DNA from: an uncultured beta proteobacterium
GTDB taxonomy: Bacteria > Pseudomonadota > Gammaproteobacteria > Burkholderiales > Burkholderiaceae_C
DNA: 10,939 nt
Assembly: GCA_903928325.1 (NCBI GenBank)
Contig: CAIYQF010000081.1
Coordinates: forward strand, 1-10,939
Direction: 5' to 3'
In this document: piece after piece, positions 1 through 5,471 of the stretch
Numbering within the stretch: the stretch's first letter is position 1
Layout: each line of letters begins with the position of its first letter
Notes under the pieces: generated by a model
Told to the model about the DNA's origin: nothing
Database searches by the model: none
Seen by the model: only the letters and a program-made list of their open reading frames with translations
Program-made: the position numbers and the translations under genes

Positions 1-151
1 CCGATCTGCGCGCACGCACTTTGCCAGCATCGCGAATCTTGCACATTGCCGCATCAACCCGTTGCACGGCTTGCAGCAGCTGAGCCTCACCTCCGTCCGG
101 GCAACCCAGCAGGTAGCTCTGCCCCATGATTTGAACTTCAAGTTGCTTCAT
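1..151 (-). CDS. zapA: Cell division protein ZapA, N-terminal part (cut by the window edge)
   Basis: ZapA is a small cytoplasmic protein that binds FtsZ and stabilises and cross-links its protofilaments at the division site. Only the first 50 codons are present; the gene leaves the window on the left. The translation begins MKQLEVQIMGQSYLLGC and continues with a glutamine- and alanine-rich helix ending in a KIRDAGKVRARR-like basic stretch. This matches the ZapA start, in which a short strand with a G-x-x-Y motif is followed by the helix that begins its dimer region. The ATG overlaps the stop codon of the upstream ZapB-like gene by ATGA, so the two are probably translationally coupled. In betaproteobacteria zapA is often followed by the 6S RNA gene; if so here, that gene lies outside the window. 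The family call is fairly safe despite truncation. Confidence 0.85.
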   Translation of the reverse strand, partial: MKQLEVQIMGQSYLLGCPDGGEAQLLQAVQRVDAAMCKIRDAGKVRARRS

Positions 152-405
152 AGTCCGTCAGCGTGGGGGCCAGTGGGATTTGCCTCAGCCGTGTCGGCGT
201 GGGCGGCGTTTGAGGGAAGACGGTCGAGCAGGGCGTCGATGCGCGCGCGCGCTGCGCCCAGGCGCGATTTGAGCGAATCGCGTTCCTGGCTCAGGGTGTC
301 TACTTGGCGCGTGAGCAGGGCATTGGTGCGTTGAAGCTCTTCATAACGCACCAGTAGCCGCTCGACACGCTCGGCTATTTGGTCGGTGGTGTTGGCTGGC
401 TGCAT
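148..405 (-). CDS. ZapB-like small coiled-coil protein
   Basis: This 85-residue protein is mostly one predicted coiled coil. Residues about 8-63 show a regular heptad pattern of leucines and charged residues (IAERVERLLVRYEEL, then LLTRQVDTLSQERDSLKSRL), followed by a flexible, alanine- and proline-containing tail. Small proteins of this shape sit directly upstream of zapA in many Burkholderiales and resemble ZapB/TIGR02449-type proteins, so a role in Z-ring organisation with ZapA is a reasonable inference. The stop overlaps the zapA ATG (ATGA). I chose the ATG at 405-403 because conserved-looking sequence begins there; the open frame extends to 573, but that extension would run through the riboswitch on the other strand and has no protein-like character. 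No Shine-Dalgarno sequence precedes the ATG, which agrees with the nearly leaderless transcript suggested by the TACAAT box at 415-420. Confidence 0.75.
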   Translation of the reverse strand: MQPANTTDQIAERVERLLVRYEELQRTNALLTRQVDTLSQERDSLKSRLGAARARIDALLDRLPSNAAHADTAEANPTGPHADGL

Positions 406-414
406 GGCGAGTGC

Positions 415-446
415 ATTGTAGGTTGCCTGGCCCCAGGGTTGGCCAA
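415..446 (-). promoter_or_regulatory. Putative sigma-70 promoter for the ZapB-like/zapA genes
   Basis: Read on the minus strand, TACAAT at 420-415 is a good -10 box. The best -35-like hexamer is TTGGCC at 446-441, but the spacer would be 20 nt, longer than the usual 16-18, so the -35 assignment is doubtful. A start about 7 nt downstream of the -10 would fall at 408-409, only 3-4 nt before the ATG at 405, giving a nearly leaderless mRNA. The box is a mirror image of the one for the btu operon. Confidence 0.4.
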
Positions 447-470
447 TGGCGCACACCAGGGGCCTACAAT
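439..470 (+). promoter_or_regulatory. Putative sigma-70 promoter of the btuB operon
   Basis: TACAAT at 465-470 matches the -10 consensus at five of six bases. TTGGCC at 439-444 is the nearest -35-like hexamer, with a long 20-nt spacer; no better -35 is visible. Transcription would begin near 476-479, immediately before the first recognisable riboswitch element (GGTGCT at 481). That fit between expected start and aptamer 5' end is the strongest argument for this promoter. Confidence 0.5.
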
Positions 471-480
471 GGCGCCTGTT

Positions 481-700
481 GGTGCTCGCACCGTGGTTCA
501 CACGGAGCAGTTCAACGGGAAGCAGGAGGGAAAAGCTGTGCAACAGCCCACCTAACCTGCGCTGCCCCCGCAACGGTAAGTGGCCAGATCGTCCCGCGTA
601 CTTCGCGTGCCGATTTCGCCCCCATCACTGCCACTGAGCGCCCTGAACAAGCGCTTGGGAAGGCGATGGGGGTCGCGCCATCAGCCCGGATACCGGCCAA
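481..700 (+). promoter_or_regulatory. Cobalamin (B12) riboswitch aptamer
   Basis: This RNA element binds adenosylcobalamin and turns down the downstream uptake genes. Conserved blocks occur in the family order: GGTGCT at 481-486, AACGGGAA ending at 521, the hallmark GCTGCCCCCGCAACGGTAAG at 561-580, CCACTG at 631-636, TTGGGAAGGCG ending at 665, and the B12 box AGCCCGGATACCGGCC at 683-698. A perfect 8-bp long-range stem pairs CCCCCATC (619-626) with GATGGGGG (665-672). The P5 arm, GCAGG (522-526) with CCTGC (556-560), encloses 29 nt instead of the short loop usual in this class; inside lies a small hairpin, GCTGT (535-539) with ACAGC (543-547). The genes that follow (btuBFCD, cobQ) are exactly those expected under this control. 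Edges are approximate. Confidence 0.93.
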
Positions 701-786
701 TAAAGTGGTTGCACGCCTGCGTGCAACTGTGACGCCCATGCGCTGTCGGGGAAGACGGCGAGGGTTTTATTGATGGTCTTCTTCCT
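701..786 (+). promoter_or_regulatory. Expression platform of the B12 riboswitch
   Basis: Two hairpins follow the aptamer. The first is perfect, GTTGCACGC (708-716) with GCGTGCAAC (719-727), which in practice would be 8 bp around a CCTG loop; it has no following T-run, so it is not an intrinsic terminator and may be the P13-type regulatory hairpin. The second pairs CGCTGTC (741-747) with GACGGCG (754-760), one G-U pair, loop GGGGAA. It ends exactly against the only Shine-Dalgarno-like purine run in the leader (GAGGG, 760-764). A short TTTTAT follows at 765-770, too weak to call a terminator. The layout suggests control of translation initiation rather than termination, but I cannot compute alternative folds here. 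Confidence 0.55.
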
Positions 787-790
787 ATGA
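773..790 (+). CDS. Possible five-codon leader ORF (MVFFL) overlapping the btuB start
   Basis: ATG-GTC-TTC-TTC-CTA-TGA reads M-V-F-F-L-stop, and the stop (788-790) overlaps the btuB ATG (787-789) as ATGA. The ORF has a credible ribosome binding site: GAGGG at 760-764, 8 nt before its ATG. By contrast btuB itself has only pyrimidines (TCTTCTTCCT) just upstream and the same GAGGG is 22 nt away, too far for direct use. A TTG codon directly precedes the ATG in frame and could be an alternative start. The simplest reading is that ribosomes load at the mini-ORF and re-initiate at btuB, so the riboswitch could regulate btuB through it. An ORF of this length can arise by chance, and nothing proves it is translated. 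Confidence 0.4.
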   Translation: MVFFL

Positions 791-2691
791 AAACTGGTAT
801 TTTTAGTGCGCGCTTGGCCGTGATTCCTATGGCCGTGGCTGTGGCTTTTTTTTCTACTTCGGGTGTTGCGCAAACGGCAGATGGCTCCACGGCCTTGCAG
901 CAGGTGGTGGTCACGGCCATGCGGGTTGAGCAGCCGCTGGCCGACGTCTTGTCGTCGCTGACGGTCATTAGCCGCAAAGACATTGAGCGATCGCAGGCGC
1001 AAAGTCTGGCTGATTTGCTGCAAGGCGAGGCCGGCTTTGAATTCGGTCGCAACGGCGGACCTGGTGCGGTCACTTCGTTCTTTTTGCGCGGGCAGGACAG
1101 CATCAACACCGTCATGCTGATCGATGGCATACGCGCCCCGGTAGACCAAATTGGCTCCTTGCTGGTGATTGATATCCCGATTCAGCAGATCGAGCGCATT
1201 GAAATATTGCGTGGTAATGCCAGTGCGCTGTACGGCGACGCGGCCGTGGGTGGCGTCATCAGCATCACCACCCGATCGGGCGTCGGAGTACCCAAGGCCT
1301 ATGGCTCGGGGACCTTGGGCGCGCGAAACACCCGCGAGTTGCTGCTGGGCTACGCTGGGGAGTCCGATGGCTACCAGCTCAACTTCAACCTCGGAAGTGC
1401 CACCTCAGACGGTTTTTCGGCCATGAACAGCCAGCAAAGGACGGCCGCTAATCCGGATAACGATCCATACAAAAATGCGTTTGCGGCATTGCGCCTAGAC
1501 AAAAAAGTGGCGCCTGACTTGGCCTGGGGTTTGCGCGTGAAGGCCAGTGTTGCCTCGTCCGATTACGACGACCAGTACGGTGCACCGACCGATGTCGACG
1601 TGTTAAAGAAGTACGCGCAAAACGTGGGCGCCTACGTACGCCGCACCCTCACCGACGACTGGACCAGTACGCTGGACGTTTCGCTTTCCCAGTTGCGTTA
1701 CGAAGATTCGAAAAATGGTGTTTTGTTTGCCGCAGGTGACTACTCGTACAAAAACGGCCTGTCCTCCGGCAATCAGCGCGCAGTGCGCTGGTCCAATACC
1801 TACCAAACCGCAGCCGATACGCTGCTGAACTTTGGCCTGGATTCATCGCAGGCCAGCTACACCGGCGAAGGCGACAATGCCTACGACATGCGCAAAACCA
1901 GCCTGGGCTACTACGCCGGCGTGACGCAAAGCCTGGGCAAAGTCACGCTGCAGGGCAACCTGCGAAACGACCACTTGGTGACGGAAAACACCGCGTCGGG
2001 CACGACCGGGCGCAGCGACCAGTCGGCCACATCAGGTCTGTTGGGCCTGGGGTACCGCATCGATGCGCTGTGGAAGTTGACTGGATCGGTATCCACCGGA
2101 TTTCGGGCGCCCACGGCCTATGAAGTGGCAGCCACCCCGACGGTTAAACCGGAGTTTCACCACAGCCAAGAGGTGGGCGTGTCCTACGCCGACGGCACAA
2201 CCTACGCGCGCGCCGTGTATTTTGAAACCCGCACCGACGACGCCATCACATCCGACGACGGTTGGCCTGAGACCTACAGCAACATCGGCCGCACGCAAAA
2301 CAAGGGCATAGAGGCGACGCTCCAAACGCAATGGTGGGGCAATCGCGTGCGCTTTTCCGTGGTATCCCAGGACCCCAAGAGCCTGAGCACCGGTTTGGCA
2401 CTTGCGCGCCGGGCCCGCAACTACGGCAGCATAGACGTCTCACGCATGGTGGCTGGCTGCGAGTTGGGTGCCAAGGTCTACGGTGCGGACCAGCGCAATA
2501 ACAGCGCCTATGACAGCGTGGTCTTGGCCGGTTACAGCCTCTGGTCGTTCTACGCCAGCAAGGCCATCGACAGCGAATGGACCGTGCGTGCGCGGGTCGA
2601 CAATGCCTTTGACCGCCAGTACCAGCTCGCCTACGGTTACAACACGCCGGGCGCAGGTGCTTTTGTAACCCTGCAATACCAGCCTAAATAG
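787..2691 (+). CDS. btuB: TonB-dependent outer-membrane vitamin B12 receptor
   Basis: BtuB imports cobalamin through the outer membrane with energy from TonB-ExbBD. The 634-residue product (E. coli BtuB is about 614) has a signal peptide with a basic start, a hydrophobic core around residues 10-22 and likely cleavage near VAQ at 27-29. A TonB-box-like stretch, QQVVVTAMR, lies at 38-46. The plug covers about 50-165, with family motifs FFLRGQDS (98-105), LIDGIR (111-116) and IERIEILRGNASALYG (135-150), then GGVISITTRSG. The rest is a beta-barrel rich in alternating aromatic and polar residues, ending in FVTLQYQPK, a typical last strand. It is the first gene after the B12 riboswitch and lies 4 nt from btuF, which makes B12 the likely ligand rather than a siderophore. 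The ATG at 787 is supported by the signal peptide, although no ribosome binding site lies directly before it. Confidence 0.93.
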   Translation: MKTGIFSARLAVIPMAVAVAFFSTSGVAQTADGSTALQQVVVTAMRVEQPLADVLSSLTVISRKDIERSQAQSLADLLQGEAGFEFGRNGGPGAVTSFFLRGQDSINTVMLIDGIRAPVDQIGSLLVIDIPIQQIERIEILRGNASALYGDAAVGGVISITTRSGVGVPKAYGSGTLGARNTRELLLGYAGESDGYQLNFNLGSATSDGFSAMNSQQRTAANPDNDPYKNAFAALRLDKKVAPDLAWGLRVKASVASSDYDDQYGAPTDVDVLKKYAQNVGAYVRRTLTDDWTSTLDVSLSQLRYEDSKNGVLFAAGDYSYKNGLSSGNQRAVRWSNTYQTAADTLLNFGLDSSQASYTGEGDNAYDMRKTSLGYYAGVTQSLGKVTLQGNLRNDHLVTENTASGTTGRSDQSATSGLLGLGYRIDALWKLTGSVSTGFRAPTAYEVAATPTVKPEFHHSQEVGVSYADGTTYARAVYFETRTDDAITSDDGWPETYSNIGRTQNKGIEATLQTQWWGNRVRFSVVSQDPKSLSTGLALARRARNYGSIDVSRMVAGCELGAKVYGADQRNNSAYDSVVLAGYSLWSFYASKAIDSEWTVRARVDNAFDRQYQLAYGYNTPGAGAFVTLQYQPK

Positions 2692-2695
2692 GTTT

Positions 2696-3661
2696 ATGCC
2701 CGATCTGCCACCCACAGCGCACCGTCTGACCGACTGGGTCCGCTATCCCAAAGCGGTTCTCGCCTGGGCGGTCGGGGTCTTGGCCTTGTGGTGCGCGGTG
2801 TCCGCGCAGGCGGAACCACCTGGCGCCACGGTAGTGGACGACCGGGGTACGGTGGTGCCGCTCCAGCCAGTGCCCCGGCGCATCGTGAGCCTCTTGCCAT
2901 CGTTGACGGAATCGGTCTGCGCCTTGGGCCAGTGCGCCAAACTGGTGGGCGTGGACCGTTACTCCAATTACCCGACCAGCGTGCAACAGCTTACGCGCGT
3001 TGGTGGCGGGCTGGACCCGAACATCGAGGCCATCGTCGCGCTTAAGCCTGACCTGGTGCTGGTAGCCAGCTCGGCGCCCGGTACCGAACGCCTGCGCGCC
3101 CTGGGCCTGCGGGTGGCGGCGCTCGAACCCAAAGACTACGCCAGTGCGGTGCGCGTGCTCGGCACGCTGGGGCAACTGCTGGGCGTGGACATGGCCAGCG
3201 CAGTGGTGCAGACGATGGAAGCTGACATGCGCGCCGCCGTAGCGCAAGTGCCCGCCAGCGCGCGCGGTAAGCGCGTGTACTTTGAAGTGAGCCCCGGCCC
3301 TTATGCGGCCAGTGCGTCGTCGTTTTTGGGCCAAACGCTGGAGCGTCTGGGCTTGCAAAACACCGTGGCGGGCAGCCTGGGGCCTTTCCCCAAGGTCAAC
3401 CCCGAGTTTGTAGTTCGGGCGCAGCCCGATGTAATCATGGTCGGCGACAGCAACGCCGACACCATGCAAAGCCGCCCCGGCTGGTCCAGCCTGACGGCGC
3501 TGCGGGCGCGCCGCGTCTGCGCGTTCAGCAAGGACGAGGCCGATCGCTTGGTGCGCGCCGGCCCGCGCATGGCCCATGGCGCGGCGCTGGTGGCGCGCTG
3601 CTTGCAAACTGTCTATGGCGCGGCCCCGGCGAGGGCTGGCAACCAGGTGGGCGCGCCATGA
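2696..3661 (+). CDS. btuF: Periplasmic cobalamin-binding protein
   Basis: BtuF captures B12 in the periplasm and delivers it to the BtuCD transporter. The 321-residue product begins with a long signal peptide: a polar N-region to about residue 18, a hydrophobic core about 19-35 and cleavage expected after AQA at 37-39. The mature part is a class III (TroA/BtuF-type) binding protein: PRRIVSLLPSLTES at 60-73, VGVDRYSNYP at 84-93, GGGLDPNIEAIVALKPDLVL at 103-122, and in the second lobe the PFPKVNPEFVVRAQPDVI segment. Glu72 lies where E. coli BtuF has a glutamate that docks onto arginines of BtuC. The ATG is 4 nt after the btuB stop with only a weak AGG before it, so translation may depend on coupling. 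The stop overlaps the btuC start by ATGA. Substrate is inferred from the riboswitch and neighbours. Confidence 0.9.
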   Translation: MPDLPPTAHRLTDWVRYPKAVLAWAVGVLALWCAVSAQAEPPGATVVDDRGTVVPLQPVPRRIVSLLPSLTESVCALGQCAKLVGVDRYSNYPTSVQQLTRVGGGLDPNIEAIVALKPDLVLVASSAPGTERLRALGLRVAALEPKDYASAVRVLGTLGQLLGVDMASAVVQTMEADMRAAVAQVPASARGKRVYFEVSPGPYAASASSFLGQTLERLGLQNTVAGSLGPFPKVNPEFVVRAQPDVIMVGDSNADTMQSRPGWSSLTALRARRVCAFSKDEADRLVRAGPRMAHGAALVARCLQTVYGAAPARAGNQVGAP

Positions 3662-4674
3662 AGCAGTGGATGCGCCAACGCCCCTTGGCGCTTGCCGCCG
3701 GCTTGGCCTTGTTGTCGCTGTTCTTGCTGGGCTTGGGCGCCTGCGTAGGCAGCACCGGCTTGCAAAGCGTGCGCGAGGTCTGGAGCGACGATGTGTCCCG
3801 GCAAATCGTCTGGGACATTCGCCTGCCGCGTAGCGCCGGCGCTTGGGCTGCCGGAGCCTTGCTCGGCCTGGCCGGGGCGGTGGCGCAGGGCCTGTTTCGC
3901 AATCCGCTGGCCGACCCGTATTTGCTGGGCAGCGCCGCTGGCGCCTCCTTGGGCGTGTGCGTGGCCTTGGCGCTCATGGGTGCGTCACCCGTTGCCGTAC
4001 CCTGGGTGCTGCAACTCGGCACCACCGGTGCGGCCTTTGTGGGTGCCACGGCTGCGGTGCTGTTGACACTGGCGCTGGCGCGTGGCGTACAGCAGACGCT
4101 GCGCCTGCTGTTGGCCGGGGTGGTGGTGGGCGTGGTGTTGGGCGCGGCCAGCTCCTTGGTCTTGCTGGTGCAACCACAGCTCATGCAGGCCATGCAGGGC
4201 TTCATGCTGGGCAGCACCGCGCTGGTGGGCTGGGACGCTTGTGTGCTGATGCTGGGCGGCTGGTGTGTTTGCATGGCGCTGGCCTGGGGCCTGAGCCCGG
4301 TACTCGACGGCTTATCGCTGGGTGAGAACACGGCGCGCAGCCTGGGCTTGCCGGTGTTGCCCATGCGCATGGTGCTGGTGCTGGTGCTGGCGCTGGCCAC
4401 AGGCACCGCAGTGGCGCACACCGGGCTGATTGCTTTTGTGGGTCTGGCTGCGCCGCACCTGGTGCGCGCCATGGTTCGTGCGCGCCATGCGCACCTGGTG
4501 CTCTTGTCGAGTTGGATGGGCGGTGCGCTGCTGCTGGGCGCGGATGTGTTGGCGCGCAACCTGCTGGCGCCCCAAGAGCTGCCTGTTGGCGTGTTGACCG
4601 CCGTGTTGGGTGGCGGTTACTTGCTGTGGCTGATGCACCGTCAAAACCCTGCGCCCGAGGGGGCCAAACCATGA
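3658..4674 (+). CDS. btuC: Vitamin B12 ABC transporter permease
   Basis: BtuC forms the inner-membrane channel, a homodimer, for cobalamin import. The 338-residue product is highly hydrophobic with about ten membrane segments and belongs to the FecCD/BtuC permease family. Family signatures are RLPRS at 55-59 (the arginines likely to meet BtuF glutamates), GAVAQGLFRNPLADPYLLG at 73-91, GENTARSLGL at 222-231, the ATPase-contacting loop FVGLAAPHLVR at 260-270 and the C-terminal ELPVGVLTAVLGGG at 307-320. Both ends overlap neighbours by ATGA (btuF before, btuD after), showing a tightly coupled transporter cassette. No truncation or missing motif is seen. Related permeases carry ferric siderophores or heme; the B12 assignment rests on context. 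Confidence 0.92.
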   Translation: MKQWMRQRPLALAAGLALLSLFLLGLGACVGSTGLQSVREVWSDDVSRQIVWDIRLPRSAGAWAAGALLGLAGAVAQGLFRNPLADPYLLGSAAGASLGVCVALALMGASPVAVPWVLQLGTTGAAFVGATAAVLLTLALARGVQQTLRLLLAGVVVGVVLGAASSLVLLVQPQLMQAMQGFMLGSTALVGWDACVLMLGGWCVCMALAWGLSPVLDGLSLGENTARSLGLPVLPMRMVLVLVLALATGTAVAHTGLIAFVGLAAPHLVRAMVRARHAHLVLLSSWMGGALLLGADVLARNLLAPQELPVGVLTAVLGGGYLLWLMHRQNPAPEGAKP

Positions 4675-5471
4675 AGACAGTGCTGCCCCCGCTGGCGCTC
4701 AGCGCCCGAGGCATTGGTGCCCGCTTGGGCGTGACCCAAGTGCTCGATGGCCTGGACGTGGACATTGCCGCCGCGCGCTGGACCAGCATCGTCGGGCCCA
4801 ATGGCGCGGGTAAGTCCACCTTGCTCAAGGTGCTGGCTGGCTTGATTGCGCACACGGGCGTGGTGCACTTGCAAGACCAGCCCCTGGCAGCTTGGCCGTT
4901 GCGCCAGCGCGCGCAGCAGCTCGCCTGGCTGGGCCAGAGCGAAGGCGCGGGCGACGATCTGACGGTTTGGGACGTGGCGCTCTTGGGGCGCCTGCCGCAC
5001 CAGGCCTGGCTGAGCAAGCCCGGCGCCGCAGACTATGCCGCGGTAGAGCACGCCCTGCGCCAGACACAGGCTTGGGACTGGCGCGAGCGCACGCTGGGTC
5101 AGCTCTCGGGCGGTGAGCGCCAGCGCGTGCTGCTGGCGCGTGCCCTCAGCGTGCAGGCGCCGGTGCTGCTGATGGACGAACCGCTGATCAACCTGGACCC
5201 GCCGCACCAAGCCGACTGGCTGCACATCGTGCGCGGTCTGGTAGCCCAGGGGACCACAGTGGTCAGCGTGCTGCATGAGATTTCCATGGCCTTGCATGCC
5301 GATGCGCTGGTGGTGATGGCGCAGGGCCGCATCACCCACCAAGGCGCCTGCGCGGACCCGGCCAGCCACCGGGCGCTGGAGCAGGTGTTTGACAGGCGCA
5401 TTGCCATCCACGCGGTGCAGGGCCAGTGGGTAGCGCTGCCCCGCGCGCCTGACGCGCTGCCCATGCCATGA
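4671..5471 (+). CDS. btuD: Vitamin B12 ABC transporter ATP-binding protein
   Basis: BtuD is the cytoplasmic ATPase that drives BtuC. The 266-residue product has all ABC motifs: Walker A GPNGAGKS at 42-49, Q-loop glutamine 89, signature LSGGERQR at 145-152, Walker B VLLMDEP at 165-171 with Glu170 as catalytic base, D-loop NLD at 174-176 and switch His202 in SVLHE. The residue after DEP is leucine where most relatives have threonine or serine, a minor departure. The ATG at 4671 overlaps the btuC stop (ATGA) and starts at the expected position before the first strand; the open frame continues upstream to 4512 within btuC, but that extension is not needed and would add 53 alien residues. The stop overlaps the cobQ start, again ATGA. 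Confidence 0.92.
   Translation: MKTVLPPLALSARGIGARLGVTQVLDGLDVDIAAARWTSIVGPNGAGKSTLLKVLAGLIAHTGVVHLQDQPLAAWPLRQRAQQLAWLGQSEGAGDDLTVWDVALLGRLPHQAWLSKPGAADYAAVEHALRQTQAWDWRERTLGQLSGGERQRVLLARALSVQAPVLLMDEPLINLDPPHQADWLHIVRGLVAQGTTVVSVLHEISMALHADALVVMAQGRITHQGACADPASHRALEQVFDRRIAIHAVQGQWVALPRAPDALPMP

Noticed and set aside
406..573. Upstream extension of the ZapB-like frame, giving a 141-residue protein
   Set aside because: The extra 56 residues are encoded opposite the promoter and the riboswitch, look unlike the conserved coiled coil, and the ATG at 405 fits the family start.
411..773. Plus-strand open frames across the riboswitch (120 and 63 codons)
   Set aside because: They run through structured, non-coding RNA elements and their translations are rich in Arg, Ala and Cys with no domain character.
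2684..3607. Long minus-strand open frame opposite btuF (307 codons)
   Set aside because: It is a by-product of the high G+C third positions of btuF; the translation is His-, Arg- and Ala-rich with no recognisable motif, whereas btuF has full family motifs.
4366..4400. Tandem GTGCTG repeats in btuC
   Set aside because: They encode an ordinary Val-Leu-Val-Leu membrane segment, so the repeat is explained by the protein sequence.
3525..4559. Long minus-strand open frame opposite btuC (344 codons)
   Set aside because: The translation is a low-complexity mix of Ser, Thr, Ala and Pro, typical of the antisense of a hydrophobic membrane protein gene.
4512..4670. Upstream start for the btuD frame
   Set aside because: The extension lies wholly inside btuC, and the ATG at 4671 overlaps the btuC stop and matches the usual ABC protein start.
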